Source: a virus
Virus record (IMG/VR): IMGVR_UViG_3300030098_001138
Coordinates: 18,370 to 44,525 of that record
Length of the DNA: 26,156 bases
Direction: 5' to 3' (one strand)
The position numbers were made by a program, and so were the translations under genes. Below are positions 1-9,000 of this stretch, piece after piece (the first letter of the stretch is position 1; each line of letters starts with the position of its first letter). Under the pieces are notes generated by a model. It did not search any database. It had not been told where the DNA came from and saw only the letters and a program-made list of their open reading frames with translations.

Positions 1-1
1 T

Positions 2-241
2 GAAATTGGATTAGAATATAATTCAGCTAATAAAACTTTTGTAGAAAGTAGTAAAACTAAATTTTCAAAAATAAGAACTAAAAGAAATTTATTATTAGCC
101 GAATCAGATTATACACAACTATCTGATAGTGTACATAAAGGTAATAAAGAAGAATGGAAAATATACAGACAAAAATTAAGGGACATAACTAAAGATATAA
201 CAGATCCAGATGTTATTGAATTCCCTGAGGAGCCAAAGTAA
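2..241 (+). CDS. Tail-fibre assembly / chaperone-like protein, C-terminal part
   Basis: This is the 3' end of a gene that begins before the window. The open frame runs to a TAA at 239-241 and gives 79 residues. It ends with the pattern RNLLLAESDYTQLSDS, then EEWKIYRQKLRDITKDITDP, then a Pro-rich tail (EFPEEP). A core of LLxxSDxTQLxD, WxxYRQxLRDIT and a Pro-rich end is characteristic of the C-terminal domain of phage tail-fibre assembly or chaperone proteins (Phage_tail_APC type). Such proteins assist folding or attachment of tail fibres. The next gene starts immediately after the stop codon, and its ribosome binding site GAGGAG lies inside this gene. The N-terminal part is not visible, so a fusion with a fibre protein cannot be excluded. 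Confidence 0.7.
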   Translation, partial: EIGLEYNSANKTFVESSKTKFSKIRTKRNLLLAESDYTQLSDSVHKGNKEEWKIYRQKLRDITKDITDPDVIEFPEEPK

Positions 242-715
242 TTGATTAGATTAATAGAGGATAACGATACATTTGACGCTATACAACTTATGAGAAGATA
301 CACAATTAATAATGGTGACTTCTTTGGTTTTGAATATAATGAAGCATCATGGATGAGATACTTCTTAGATATAGTAGAACAACAAAAAACAAATCCACAC
401 TATTTAGCTATTGGTGATTTCACTGAACATAATATAGTGGGATTCTTAACAGCAACATCTTATGTAAACCATTATGATAATAGATATGTAATGGATGTTA
501 AAGATTGTATTGTAAATTTAGAAAATAAAAATAATGCTTTTGTAGTATACAGATTATTTGATGCTATGATAGAGCATACTAAAAAACACGGTGGTAAACA
601 CTGGAGGGCAGACTCAGCACGAGGAGAAAGTGATTCGTTTAAATATGGGAAAGTATTAAAACGTAGATATAATTGTCAAATAAGTGCTTCGATAAGAGGC
701 ATCATAGGAGAATAG
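242..715 (+). CDS. GNAT-like phage protein (possible T7 gp13 position analogue)
   Basis: A protein of 157 aa. The start is a TTG directly abutting the previous stop; GAGGAG lies 9 nt upstream, and the N-terminus MIRLIEDNDTFDAIQLMRRY looks like the first strand and helix of a GNAT fold. A central hydrophobic strand (AIGDFTEHNIVGFLTA, about residues 56-71) and a later FVVYRLFDAMIEHTKKHGG helix fit an acetyltransferase-like fold. No clear acetyl-CoA P-loop (Q/RxxGxG/A) is visible, so enzymatic activity is doubtful. T7-like phages carry a small GNAT-related protein, gp13, just before the internal virion proteins, and the position here matches. A virion assembly role is inferred from position only. 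Confidence 0.5.
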   Translation: MIRLIEDNDTFDAIQLMRRYTINNGDFFGFEYNEASWMRYFLDIVEQQKTNPHYLAIGDFTEHNIVGFLTATSYVNHYDNRYVMDVKDCIVNLENKNNAFVVYRLFDAMIEHTKKHGGKHWRADSARGESDSFKYGKVLKRRYNCQISASIRGIIGE

Positions 716-717
716 AT

Positions 718-1269
718 ATGGGTGGAGGAAGACGATCACCACAAACAACCACAGTTTCAAGTGGTATTGATGCGGAATTTAAGCCGTATTTAGAAAGAGT
801 TTTATCAGATGTTACAGATACATATGAAGCATCTGTAGATGATCCAAGTAAAACAGTAGCAGCATTAGATCCTGCACAAACTTCAGCACTTAATACACAA
901 GAACAATTAGGTCAAGATGCTATAACAGGTGGAGGAGCATTTGATTATACGAATGCTATGAATCGTGACATACAAAATGTAGTAGGTTCAGCAGCTGGAC
1001 AAGCAGCACTTGGTGGTTATGGTGGATCAGCTAGAGCACAGAAGATGATGGCTAGTGCAGTTGGTGATAAGTCTATGCAATATCAACAGCAGCGACAGCG
1101 AGATATAGCAAGTGGTGCTAAGGCACTTGGCGATGTTGGTAGTGCTAGACAAGGGTATCAGCAGGCTTTATTAGATGCACCACATACGCAGGCTTCAAGA
1201 TACTTTGGTTATTTAGGTTCTGCACCACAAACTCAAACTCAAACTACAACTGGTGGCGGAGGTAAATAG
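718..1269 (+). CDS. Small virion protein, Gly/Gln/Ala-rich, ejection-operon position
   Basis: A protein of 183 aa starting at the ATG at 718, which has AGGAG 7 nt upstream and follows the previous stop by two bases. An upstream in-frame start at 673 would overlap the previous gene without its own Shine-Dalgarno sequence, so I reject it. The sequence is low in hydrophobics and rich in Gly, Gln and Ala. It starts MGGGRRSPQTTTVSS, has a central GGYGGSARAQKMMASAVGD segment followed by a Gln/Arg helix (KSMQYQQQRQRDI), and ends in a Thr/Gln run and GGGGK. Proteins with this GGYGSARAQ-type core occur in structural operons of marine podoviruses. I infer a small internal virion or head-tail component; the exact role is not recognisable. 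Confidence 0.55.
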   Translation: MGGGRRSPQTTTVSSGIDAEFKPYLERVLSDVTDTYEASVDDPSKTVAALDPAQTSALNTQEQLGQDAITGGGAFDYTNAMNRDIQNVVGSAAGQAALGGYGGSARAQKMMASAVGDKSMQYQQQRQRDIASGAKALGDVGSARQGYQQALLDAPHTQASRYFGYLGSAPQTQTQTTTGGGGK

Positions 1270-1270
1270 T

Positions 1271-2224
1271 ATGATTAAAACTACACATGGATCTGCAGCT
1301 GAAGAAAAAAGATTAGAAGAATTAAAACAATTACATGCGGCAGGTATGGGCAGCCCTCCAAGATATGATATACCCTTTACACCAAATAAAAAACCAGTTG
1401 AACCTAGTGCTTTACAACAAGCAGGTAGTACAGTTGCTAACAGTGCTTTAGGAAAAATTGCAGATGCTGGTTGGGATAAAGGAGCTACAGCACTTAAAAA
1501 TTGGTGGGGTGGATTAGCTATGCCACCAGCTGGACCAGGATTAGCAGGGAAGGCTGCTGCAGGTCAAGGTGTAATAACTAATGCAGCTCCAGGTGTAATG
1601 GCTAAGCTAGGAGCCGCTGCACCTATGGCATTACCTTGGATGATAGGCGCAGGGATTGTAGGTAAAGCCCTTAAGTTTTGGAATAAAGGTGGAGCAGTTC
1701 ATGCAAATATGGGAGGATTATTAAATATGGATATGGGAAAATTTAAAGGACCTTTATCTGGTTTATTACCACAGTATAAAGAGCGTGGTGGATACCAAGA
1801 AGATGAGATGAGTCATCGTTCAAAGAATATGTATAAAGAATGGCCAGCATGGCAAGACTATTATAAAATGGCAGCTAGCAACGTTTGGAATACTGAAGCA
1901 CCTATGTGGGAAAAGCTTTTTATGACTGGCACAATACCAGTTGCTCATCAAATGGATCGATTAAAACGTAAAATTGGAGATTGGAATAGTAATGCTATGA
2001 ACTATGTAGATCCAAATGTTTTACAAGATTATACTTTTCAAGGTGGCTATAGACCTGGAAGTGTTCATCATATGTCAATGCTTCATGGACCTCTCAGTGA
2101 TGAGAGATGGATTAAAGATGATAAAGAATTTAAACCAAGCTATAAGAATCAAGGTGGAGAAGCTACAAGTAAACCTCAATCAACTAAGATAGAAAAGAAA
2201 GAGACTATTGAATATAAAAGCTAG
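1271..2224 (+). CDS. Internal virion protein with central hydrophobic segment
   Basis: A protein of 317 aa. The chosen ATG at 1271 sits 7 nt after GGAGGT and begins MIKTTHGSAAEEKRLEEL; the in-frame alternative at 1253 lies inside the previous gene. Residues about 55-140 are Ala/Gly-rich, with a hydrophobic stretch (MALPWMIGAGIVGKALKFW) that could insert in a membrane. A GGAVHANMGGLLNMDMG motif follows. A similar GGVVHAWMGQ motif occurs in the next protein, so the two may be related or share a docking element. Size, membrane-prone core and position just before the giant proteins resemble T7 gp14, the outer-membrane part of the ejection channel. That equivalence is positional inference. Confidence 0.5.
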   Translation: MIKTTHGSAAEEKRLEELKQLHAAGMGSPPRYDIPFTPNKKPVEPSALQQAGSTVANSALGKIADAGWDKGATALKNWWGGLAMPPAGPGLAGKAAAGQGVITNAAPGVMAKLGAAAPMALPWMIGAGIVGKALKFWNKGGAVHANMGGLLNMDMGKFKGPLSGLLPQYKERGGYQEDEMSHRSKNMYKEWPAWQDYYKMAASNVWNTEAPMWEKLFMTGTIPVAHQMDRLKRKIGDWNSNAMNYVDPNVLQDYTFQGGYRPGSVHHMSMLHGPLSDERWIKDDKEFKPSYKNQGGEATSKPQSTKIEKKETIEYKS

Positions 2225-2233
2225 GAGTTTAGT

Positions 2234-5200
2234 ATGAAATATAAGACTACTCATAAAGATCGCTACGGGAATATGAGATCTTTGGAAATAGATACTGGTG
2301 AAAATAATATGGAAGTTCCTCCTATGACTTCTATGATTCCTCAGTATGAAGCTGTTGGAGGATTAGCTGAGAATCATCCAGGAGAACCAAAGGGATCTGA
2401 TACTGTACCGGCTTGGCTAACTCCTGGGGAATTTGTTGTTAATAAAGAAGCTACTGATTTATTCGGACCACAGATTAAACAAATGAATGATATAGGTAGA
2501 GAGATTCAAGATGGTAATGTGAGTCCTAGCGAAGTTAATCAAATTCCTATGTATGCTAAAGACGGAAAAAAGGCAGCAGATACTTCTTGGATTACAGGAG
2601 ACTTAATAGCTAACCTTGCTTATATAGAATCAGATAATATACATAGAGATGATAGTAAAAAAGGTCAGTATGGTTATGATCACACAGGTCTTCGCATGTC
2701 AGAGGGAGGAGCTTACGGTAAGTATCAATGGACAATTAAATCTGCTGCAAATCCTGGATATGGTATAGAAGGCTTTGATCCTAGAGAAGTAACTGAAGAA
2801 GTAATGCGTGAAAAAACTGTTGAATATTTAAAAGGTATACAAAATGCTAATCCTGATTGGACACCTGAACAAGTGCTTAGAGCTTATAATCAAGGACCTG
2901 GAAAAACTCGTGAAATGATAACAGGTAAATGGGATAATGATCCTAGATCTAAAGATTATGGAAAAAATATTTTAAATTCAGATGGAACTAAAACTTTTAG
3001 AGGAATGGGTTTAGATTCTAAAAGCGATGGTTTATGGGGTGGGATAACAAAAGAGGCAAGAGACTATCCATTTAAAGTTTTATCTGGAGATAAAAATGCA
3101 ACAATGTATGGAACAGAAGTTAAAAATAAAGATGGGACTGTAACACTTAAAAACTTTCCTGAATCTATGTTACCAGTTTCTAAACCTACAGGGGTTGAGA
3201 TACCTACTAATATGCCCAGCCCATTTAAAGCAGCACAAGATGGATGGAGATCCGTGCTCGATATTTTTAAGCGTAACAGTGCTAATGATAATGTGCAAGC
3301 AATTGATAATGCCGCGAATATAAATGAAGCTGGTGGAGTTCCACATACTGAAATGATTATACCAGAGCTTCCTGTTTCTAAACCTAAACCTGAAGTATTT
3401 AATTATGATAAACCTTTAAAGAAAAGAGGAATGCAAGATGGTGGAGTAGTCCATGCATGGATGGGACAAAAGGTTCCACGTTATTTTGCTGACTTACAGG
3501 ATAATGAGCTTGAAGATTATTTAAATCAATATGTAATTCCTCAAGCAGAGAATCTTATATATAAATCAGGTGCAGGTGGAGGAGATGGTGATGACTTAGG
3601 TCATGTACCTTATGATATGCCACCAGCTGCTAACATTCCAGTATCAGATTGGAATGCTGATCCTAATAAAATTACACCTCCACTTAATTTACCTGTAACT
3701 AATTTACCATTTGGTACAATAGATGATATGCCTAAAGGTAGATATGGTGTAGATAATGTATATTCACCTAAGCGTGGCAGTGAACCTAGAGGATTTGAAG
3801 AAGATATTATGGGAGCTATAGAAGAAACTCAGGATATGCTTGGACCTGTAGAATATTCTGATAGACATCCAGGAGCAGGTCCTATGCCTCCTGATATTCC
3901 TAATATTCCTGTATCAGATTGGAATGCTGATCCTGATAAACTTAATCCTCCACCGGATTTAACAACAGGCCAAGATGATTTTACTACAAATGCTATGAAT
4001 AAAGTTCCAGTTTCTAATGAATTTGCTATGGATCCTAATGATGAACTTAGTAACTTAGGCCAACAATATGATAGCACTTCTATGACAAGCGTACCAGGTG
4101 ATATGCCAAATCCTTTTGAAGGGTACGCTTTTTCTGATACAAAACCTTTTGATAATGCATATGATCAAATGGTTAAAAAAGAATTAGAAGGTTCACCTGC
4201 TTATAGCATACCATTTCCTTTTCCAGATTACAGACCTGATGAGCAAGTAGGTATGGAAGGTATTCCTACTTTTACAGATAAGCATGAAGGAGCAGGACCT
4301 ACAACTGCAGAAGATGTAGTGCCTATTGATACTTCAATATGGAGAGATGAGACTTCAGCTTATAACCATCATTTTGATGCTAAAAAATATCAAACTTCAA
4401 TAACTAAAGCCTTAAATCAAATTGATAAATTGCGAAAGAAAAATCCTAATGATCCAAAGATTAATGAGTTAAGAGAAAATATTACTAAATGGGAAGAACG
4501 CCGTGACTATCATAAAAAAGCAGAGGCAAGTATTCGATCTAGTGAAAAAAGAAATGCTGATAATAAAAAGTTACATAAAGATGCTGAGTTGCTAAATAAA
4601 ATAGTAGACTTAGAAAAGTATATAAATTCAGAATCAATAACTCAATCTGAAAAAGAACGTGCTCAAGAGCAGTTAGATATTCTTAATGCTCAATATAAAG
4701 AAACAGAACTATCTCAGTTAACTACTGATTTAAATGCAGGTGAGAAGCAACTAAAAGAAGTTGTTAAGAATAATCATATTGATAATAAAAAAGAAGATGA
4801 GATAAGTGCAAAGCTTAGTTCTAAAACTGGCGGAGCTCTTATGGAATCGGAAAGTAATGATCCTAATAAATGGGGTAAAGCAGAAGAAATGCTTAAGGGT
4901 ACTCTTGGATTTTTATTCGGTGATATTTTTGATAGCAAAGAATTAGGTAGAGCAATAGCAGTATACTTAGGTTCAAGAGCTTTAGGTTATGAGCATGGTG
5001 AAAGTATTGGTTATGTTGCAAAGCAGTATCTTAAAAGAGTTGATGCTAAGAATGCAGCTTATGACAAATGGCTTCTTGCTAATGCTAGTAAGTATGATAA
5101 GAAATCTCTATCTAAGTTTAAGAAGACTAGAGATCCAGCACATCTTATTCCAATTGGTTCAGTACCTAGATCTCAAGGAGAACAATCAAAGTGGTATAAT

Positions 5201-5992
5201 AAAGATGGTAAAGCTAGAATGGCTTACAAGTTTAAGATTAAAGATGGTTCAGGTGATGATCATATCTATTGGTCTTGGGATAAAGACGGTAAGTCTGAAG
5301 TAGAAGAAGGCTGGCATCAGGATCCTAAGAGTGTTCCAGGTACTACTGAATTTAAGGCGGAAGCTAAGAAATATAGAGATGATATTGAAGAACAATTAAG
5401 AGCACTCTTAGATCAATATGATATAAGCCAAGCTAGAGATCCTGATAAAAATATTTATGAAAATAAATATCATACTGATATTATGCCTGCAATAGATAAA
5501 GATGCAGTTTATGATTGGGCAATAGATAAAGGAGTACAACCTGAAAAGATAGGTAGTTTCCTACAACAAGCTATGATATTAGCTACTAAAGAAGCTAGAG
5601 AATCTGGTGTTGATAAACCTAATACAATAATACCTTATCTTGATCGTGTAACTATTGATGAGCAAACTGCAAATATTCCTAAGTTATTACAAGATGGTGA
5701 CTATGAATTAGATACTAGTGAAGCAGCTGCTTTAAATAAAAAGATTAAAGAAAATTTTGGATCGCCTACTATCTTTTATAATTCTGCTTGGGAAGAATAT
5801 CAAAAAGGTAAAAAAGATGATGGTACACCATGGCCTGAAGTATTTAAAGAGCTTGCTGCTGATGATGCTAATGAAGCTAACTGGACTCCTTTTGCTTTAT
5901 TCGTAGATAACTTATTATACGAATGGATGAAAGAACATAAAGCTAAAAGGCATAGCGGTGATTTTACTTTAAATACATATGGTAAAGACTAG
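2234..5992 (+). CDS. Giant virion protein with lytic transglycosylase (SLT) domain
   Basis: A protein of 1252 aa, with ATG after TAGGAGTTTAGT. Residues about 53-75 hold GSDTVPAWLTPGEFVVNKEA, a motif seen in phage tape-measure and structural proteins. Residues about 120-225 form a goose-lysozyme/SLT-like domain: catalytic-type Glu132 in YIESDN, GAYGKYQW at 159-166, and AYNQGPG at 217-223. Such domains cut peptidoglycan so DNA can cross the wall during ejection. Residues about 380-700 are a Pro/Asp-rich linker with internal repeats, and about 710-870 is a charged region predicted by eye to be coiled coil. The C-terminal 350 residues are not recognised. In T7 the muralytic domain is at the N-terminus of gp16; here it is in the first of three giant proteins, so functions are distributed differently. 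Confidence 0.8.
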   Translation: MKYKTTHKDRYGNMRSLEIDTGENNMEVPPMTSMIPQYEAVGGLAENHPGEPKGSDTVPAWLTPGEFVVNKEATDLFGPQIKQMNDIGREIQDGNVSPSEVNQIPMYAKDGKKAADTSWITGDLIANLAYIESDNIHRDDSKKGQYGYDHTGLRMSEGGAYGKYQWTIKSAANPGYGIEGFDPREVTEEVMREKTVEYLKGIQNANPDWTPEQVLRAYNQGPGKTREMITGKWDNDPRSKDYGKNILNSDGTKTFRGMGLDSKSDGLWGGITKEARDYPFKVLSGDKNATMYGTEVKNKDGTVTLKNFPESMLPVSKPTGVEIPTNMPSPFKAAQDGWRSVLDIFKRNSANDNVQAIDNAANINEAGGVPHTEMIIPELPVSKPKPEVFNYDKPLKKRGMQDGGVVHAWMGQKVPRYFADLQDNELEDYLNQYVIPQAENLIYKSGAGGGDGDDLGHVPYDMPPAANIPVSDWNADPNKITPPLNLPVTNLPFGTIDDMPKGRYGVDNVYSPKRGSEPRGFEEDIMGAIEETQDMLGPVEYSDRHPGAGPMPPDIPNIPVSDWNADPDKLNPPPDLTTGQDDFTTNAMNKVPVSNEFAMDPNDELSNLGQQYDSTSMTSVPGDMPNPFEGYAFSDTKPFDNAYDQMVKKELEGSPAYSIPFPFPDYRPDEQVGMEGIPTFTDKHEGAGPTTAEDVVPIDTSIWRDETSAYNHHFDAKKYQTSITKALNQIDKLRKKNPNDPKINELRENITKWEERRDYHKKAEASIRSSEKRNADNKKLHKDAELLNKIVDLEKYINSESITQSEKERAQEQLDILNAQYKETELSQLTTDLNAGEKQLKEVVKNNHIDNKKEDEISAKLSSKTGGALMESESNDPNKWGKAEEMLKGTLGFLFGDIFDSKELGRAIAVYLGSRALGYEHGESIGYVAKQYLKRVDAKNAAYDKWLLANASKYDKKSLSKFKKTRDPAHLIPIGSVPRSQGEQSKWYNKDGKARMAYKFKIKDGSGDDHIYWSWDKDGKSEVEEGWHQDPKSVPGTTEFKAEAKKYRDDIEEQLRALLDQYDISQARDPDKNIYENKYHTDIMPAIDKDAVYDWAIDKGVQPEKIGSFLQQAMILATKEARESGVDKPNTIIPYLDRVTIDEQTANIPKLLQDGDYELDTSEAAALNKKIKENFGSPTIFYNSAWEEYQKGKKDDGTPWPEVFKELAADDANEANWTPFALFVDNLLYEWMKEHKAKRHSGDFTLNTYGKD
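3632..3940 (+). repeat. In-frame repeat inside the linker of the 1252-aa protein
   Basis: A 39-bp unit at 3632-3670 recurs at 3902-3940, exactly 90 codons later, with only a few changes. Both copies encode NIPVSDWNADP(N/D)K followed by a Pro-rich stretch. Related short peptides (LPVSKP, and HxGAGP at two places) occur nearby. The pattern suggests expansion by duplication of a flexible spacer rather than a folded domain. Confidence 0.75.
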
Positions 5993-6000
5993 GAGTTAAT

Positions 6001-9000
6001 ATGGAAAGTATTAGTTTAGATAGACTTAAACGCCCTACTCCTGTAGAAGGAAGTGAAGAATACAAGAGTTTCACTTTCCTTGATGCAGATACAGTTACTG
6101 ATTCTCAAGGAAATTTTCTTAGAATACAGGGACTATCTGCACCAGAGATTTTACATGCTCAAAAAGATGGAAGTCTTAAAGAAGCAGAAGCAGGTGGATG
6201 GGAAGCTGCTAAACAAATTGAAGGAATAGCTAACAAGCTAGGATATAATAAGATAGAGTATCTTACAAATCCAGATGGTACACCAATGATGGATGCTACT
6301 GGTACTCGACAGTTAGTTAGAATAAAAGATTCTAGGGGAAGAGATCTTGTTGAGTCTTTAAGTACATATGGTATTGGTGACTTAGGTAAGTATAGTTCTA
6401 AAGCTGAGATTGATGCGCGCTTATGGGGTAATGCTTTACAAGATCCAGGTCTTGATCCATATAATGATCTTGAATTAAATGAGTTTCAAAAAGCTAAGAT
6501 AGCTATAACAGAAGCTACTAAAGCTGAAAGACTTCATGAGTTACGCGCTAAGAAGGTAGCACTAAATGAACAGGAACTTGCAGCTCTTAATTCAGAGCGA
6601 CAGCCAGGAGAATCATTAGAAGCATTTGCTATTAGAAAAAGAGCAGCTAAAGATTATAGTAATCTGTTAGTACAGATAAGACATACTGATAGAACAATTG
6701 ATAACCAAGCACTTCATCCTTGGACTGAAGGATTTGATATAGGTTGGACAGGTGCTATTGAAGGTATGTTCGGTGCTGTTGATATGATTGGTGAGAAGAC
6801 TGGATTCAATTGGTTAGAATCTATTGGAGAAGACGGTGTTAAAAGACAGCGTGATTATCTTAAAAATAAACCTGATTTAAAAATGAATTTGCTTAAGCCT
6901 AAGCTAGATGATGCTGGTAATGTTATAGGAAATCAATGGGACGTAGGTGGTATAAGTGGTTTCTTTGAATACGTAGGAAACATGGGAGCTGTCTCTCTTC
7001 CTTATATGGGTGTTACATTTGCAGGTACTATGCTAGCACCAGTAACAGGTGGTACTTCTTTAGTAGCTGCTACAGGAATTGGAGCTATGTCAGGAGTAGG
7101 TTTAAGTATGCTAGCTCCTGTATCTATGTATGCTGGACAAACTTGGAATGAAATGGAAGGCGATAATAAAAGCGCAACGTTAGCAGCAGCTGCTGGTATA
7201 ACTATGGCTGTACTTGATAGATTAGGTATTAAAGGTTTGATAGGAGTAGGTGGAACTACAGGTACTCTACTTAAAGCAGAAACTCGACAGCAAATAATAA
7301 AAGCAATGCTTAAAGAAAATGTAGATATAAGAAGAGCTGAAAGATTATCAGGTTTAAAAGGTAAACAATTAACACCTAAGCTAACAAAAGATGGTGCAAG
7401 AATTGTATTAAATAAATTAGGTAGAATGGAAGCTGTTAGATATTTAGATGATGCTGCAAGAATAGCTAAGGAACAATTAAAAGCTAGAAATATATTAAGA
7501 GCTTTAACTACTAGAGGTATTCTTGGTTTTGGAATAGAATCCTCAACAGAAGTAGGGCAAGAACTTACAGGTTATCTTGCTGCAGTTTTTGGTAGTGATA
7601 AACAATTTGATGCTGTTCAGTTAGTAGATCGTTTAACAAATGCTGCAATTGCTGGTGGTACTTTAGGTGCTGGATTTTCTGCACCAGGAACTGCAATTGA
7701 TGCTGCTGCTTGGACAGATGTAGCTGTAAGGAAAGCACCTGAAGAAGCTGCTAGACTTCATCAAGAAGAGCAATGGAGAAAAGAAGCTGAGGTAAATAAG
7801 CAAGAAGTTAAAAGTAAAAGTGCTGATGGTAAATCTACAGTTACTACTATGCAAGGTACTCAGCTTAGCATTGATGATTTACAAGAACAAAATATTAAAG
7901 AACAAAATAAAAGAAAGAAGAAAACTAAAACAAAACAAAAAACTCCAGAGTATTCTGATAGAGTAGATGCAGGTAAAAGAGATTTTGCAAATAGAACAGC
8001 TGGAGAAAGAGTAGTGGATGCTGTGAAAGCTATTCCATCATTAGTTAAAGGTGCTATGCCTTTTATCTTCTGGCCTGCTGCGCATGAGTCTAAAGCTATG
8101 AGAAAGCTAGGTTCTTTCTTTAATGGTTTCTTACATAGAATATATTCAGGTGAAACCTTTGAAGAATTTAAACATCTTACATTAGCTAAGTATAGAAATA
8201 TAATGCAGTCTCCAGCAGAGATTGCAAAAGCTGCAGGCTTTGGTACTATAAATCAAGTAGAGTTATCTAAAATTATAAATGATTTTGCGAATTGGGTTGG
8301 TAAAAGAAAGATAATTAAAGCAGTAAGAAATAAAGATGGTACTATTACTCATTCACTTAATCCTAAATTTAACTGGAAGAATGCACCAAAGAATATTAGA
8401 AAGCATAGAAAGTGGCTAGAAGTATATGCTATGAATGCTGCGAGATTAGGTGATATGCTTTGGGATGATCAGAAAAAAGCAAGAGAAGCTGCTGGTAAAA
8501 AGTGGGATGTAGGACGTATTGAAAATTATATTTTAAGATATAAAGCATTTGATAAAGTTGCTATTGAAAAAAAGAAAAATGAATTTATAAATGCTTTAGT
8601 AAAACATAAAAAGTTATCTGTAAAAGAAGCAACTGATATAACAAATAATATTTTAAATAATAGAGATGTTGTTGATGGTTCTAGTTTATTTCAAGTGGCA
8701 AGAGGTAAACAAAAACCTGGTAGTCATAAAGGAAGAAAGCTAAATCTATCTGATGATAAAAACTTTGATGCGTTTATGGAGACTGATGCATTTATAAATG
8801 TATCTAACTCAGCTAAGTCTGCAACAAGATTTATTGCATATCAAAAGTTTGTAGGAGATAATGGTGAAGTCATTAATGAATACTTACAGCAGGCTATAGA
8901 TGAAGGAATGGATGAAGGCAAAGTTAATAGGATAGCTGTTGCTATTCAAGATTACTTAGATGCTGAATCAGGAAACTATAAAAGAATTCAAAATGAAACT

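Noticed and set aside
3632-3940. Mobile element or CRISPR-like repeat
   Set aside because: Only two in-frame units inside a coding linker; best explained by local duplication.
4989-5303. Second plus-strand frame of about 104 codons within the 1252-aa gene
   Set aside because: It lies wholly inside a continuous coding frame, has no ribosome binding site and shows no recognisable sequence.
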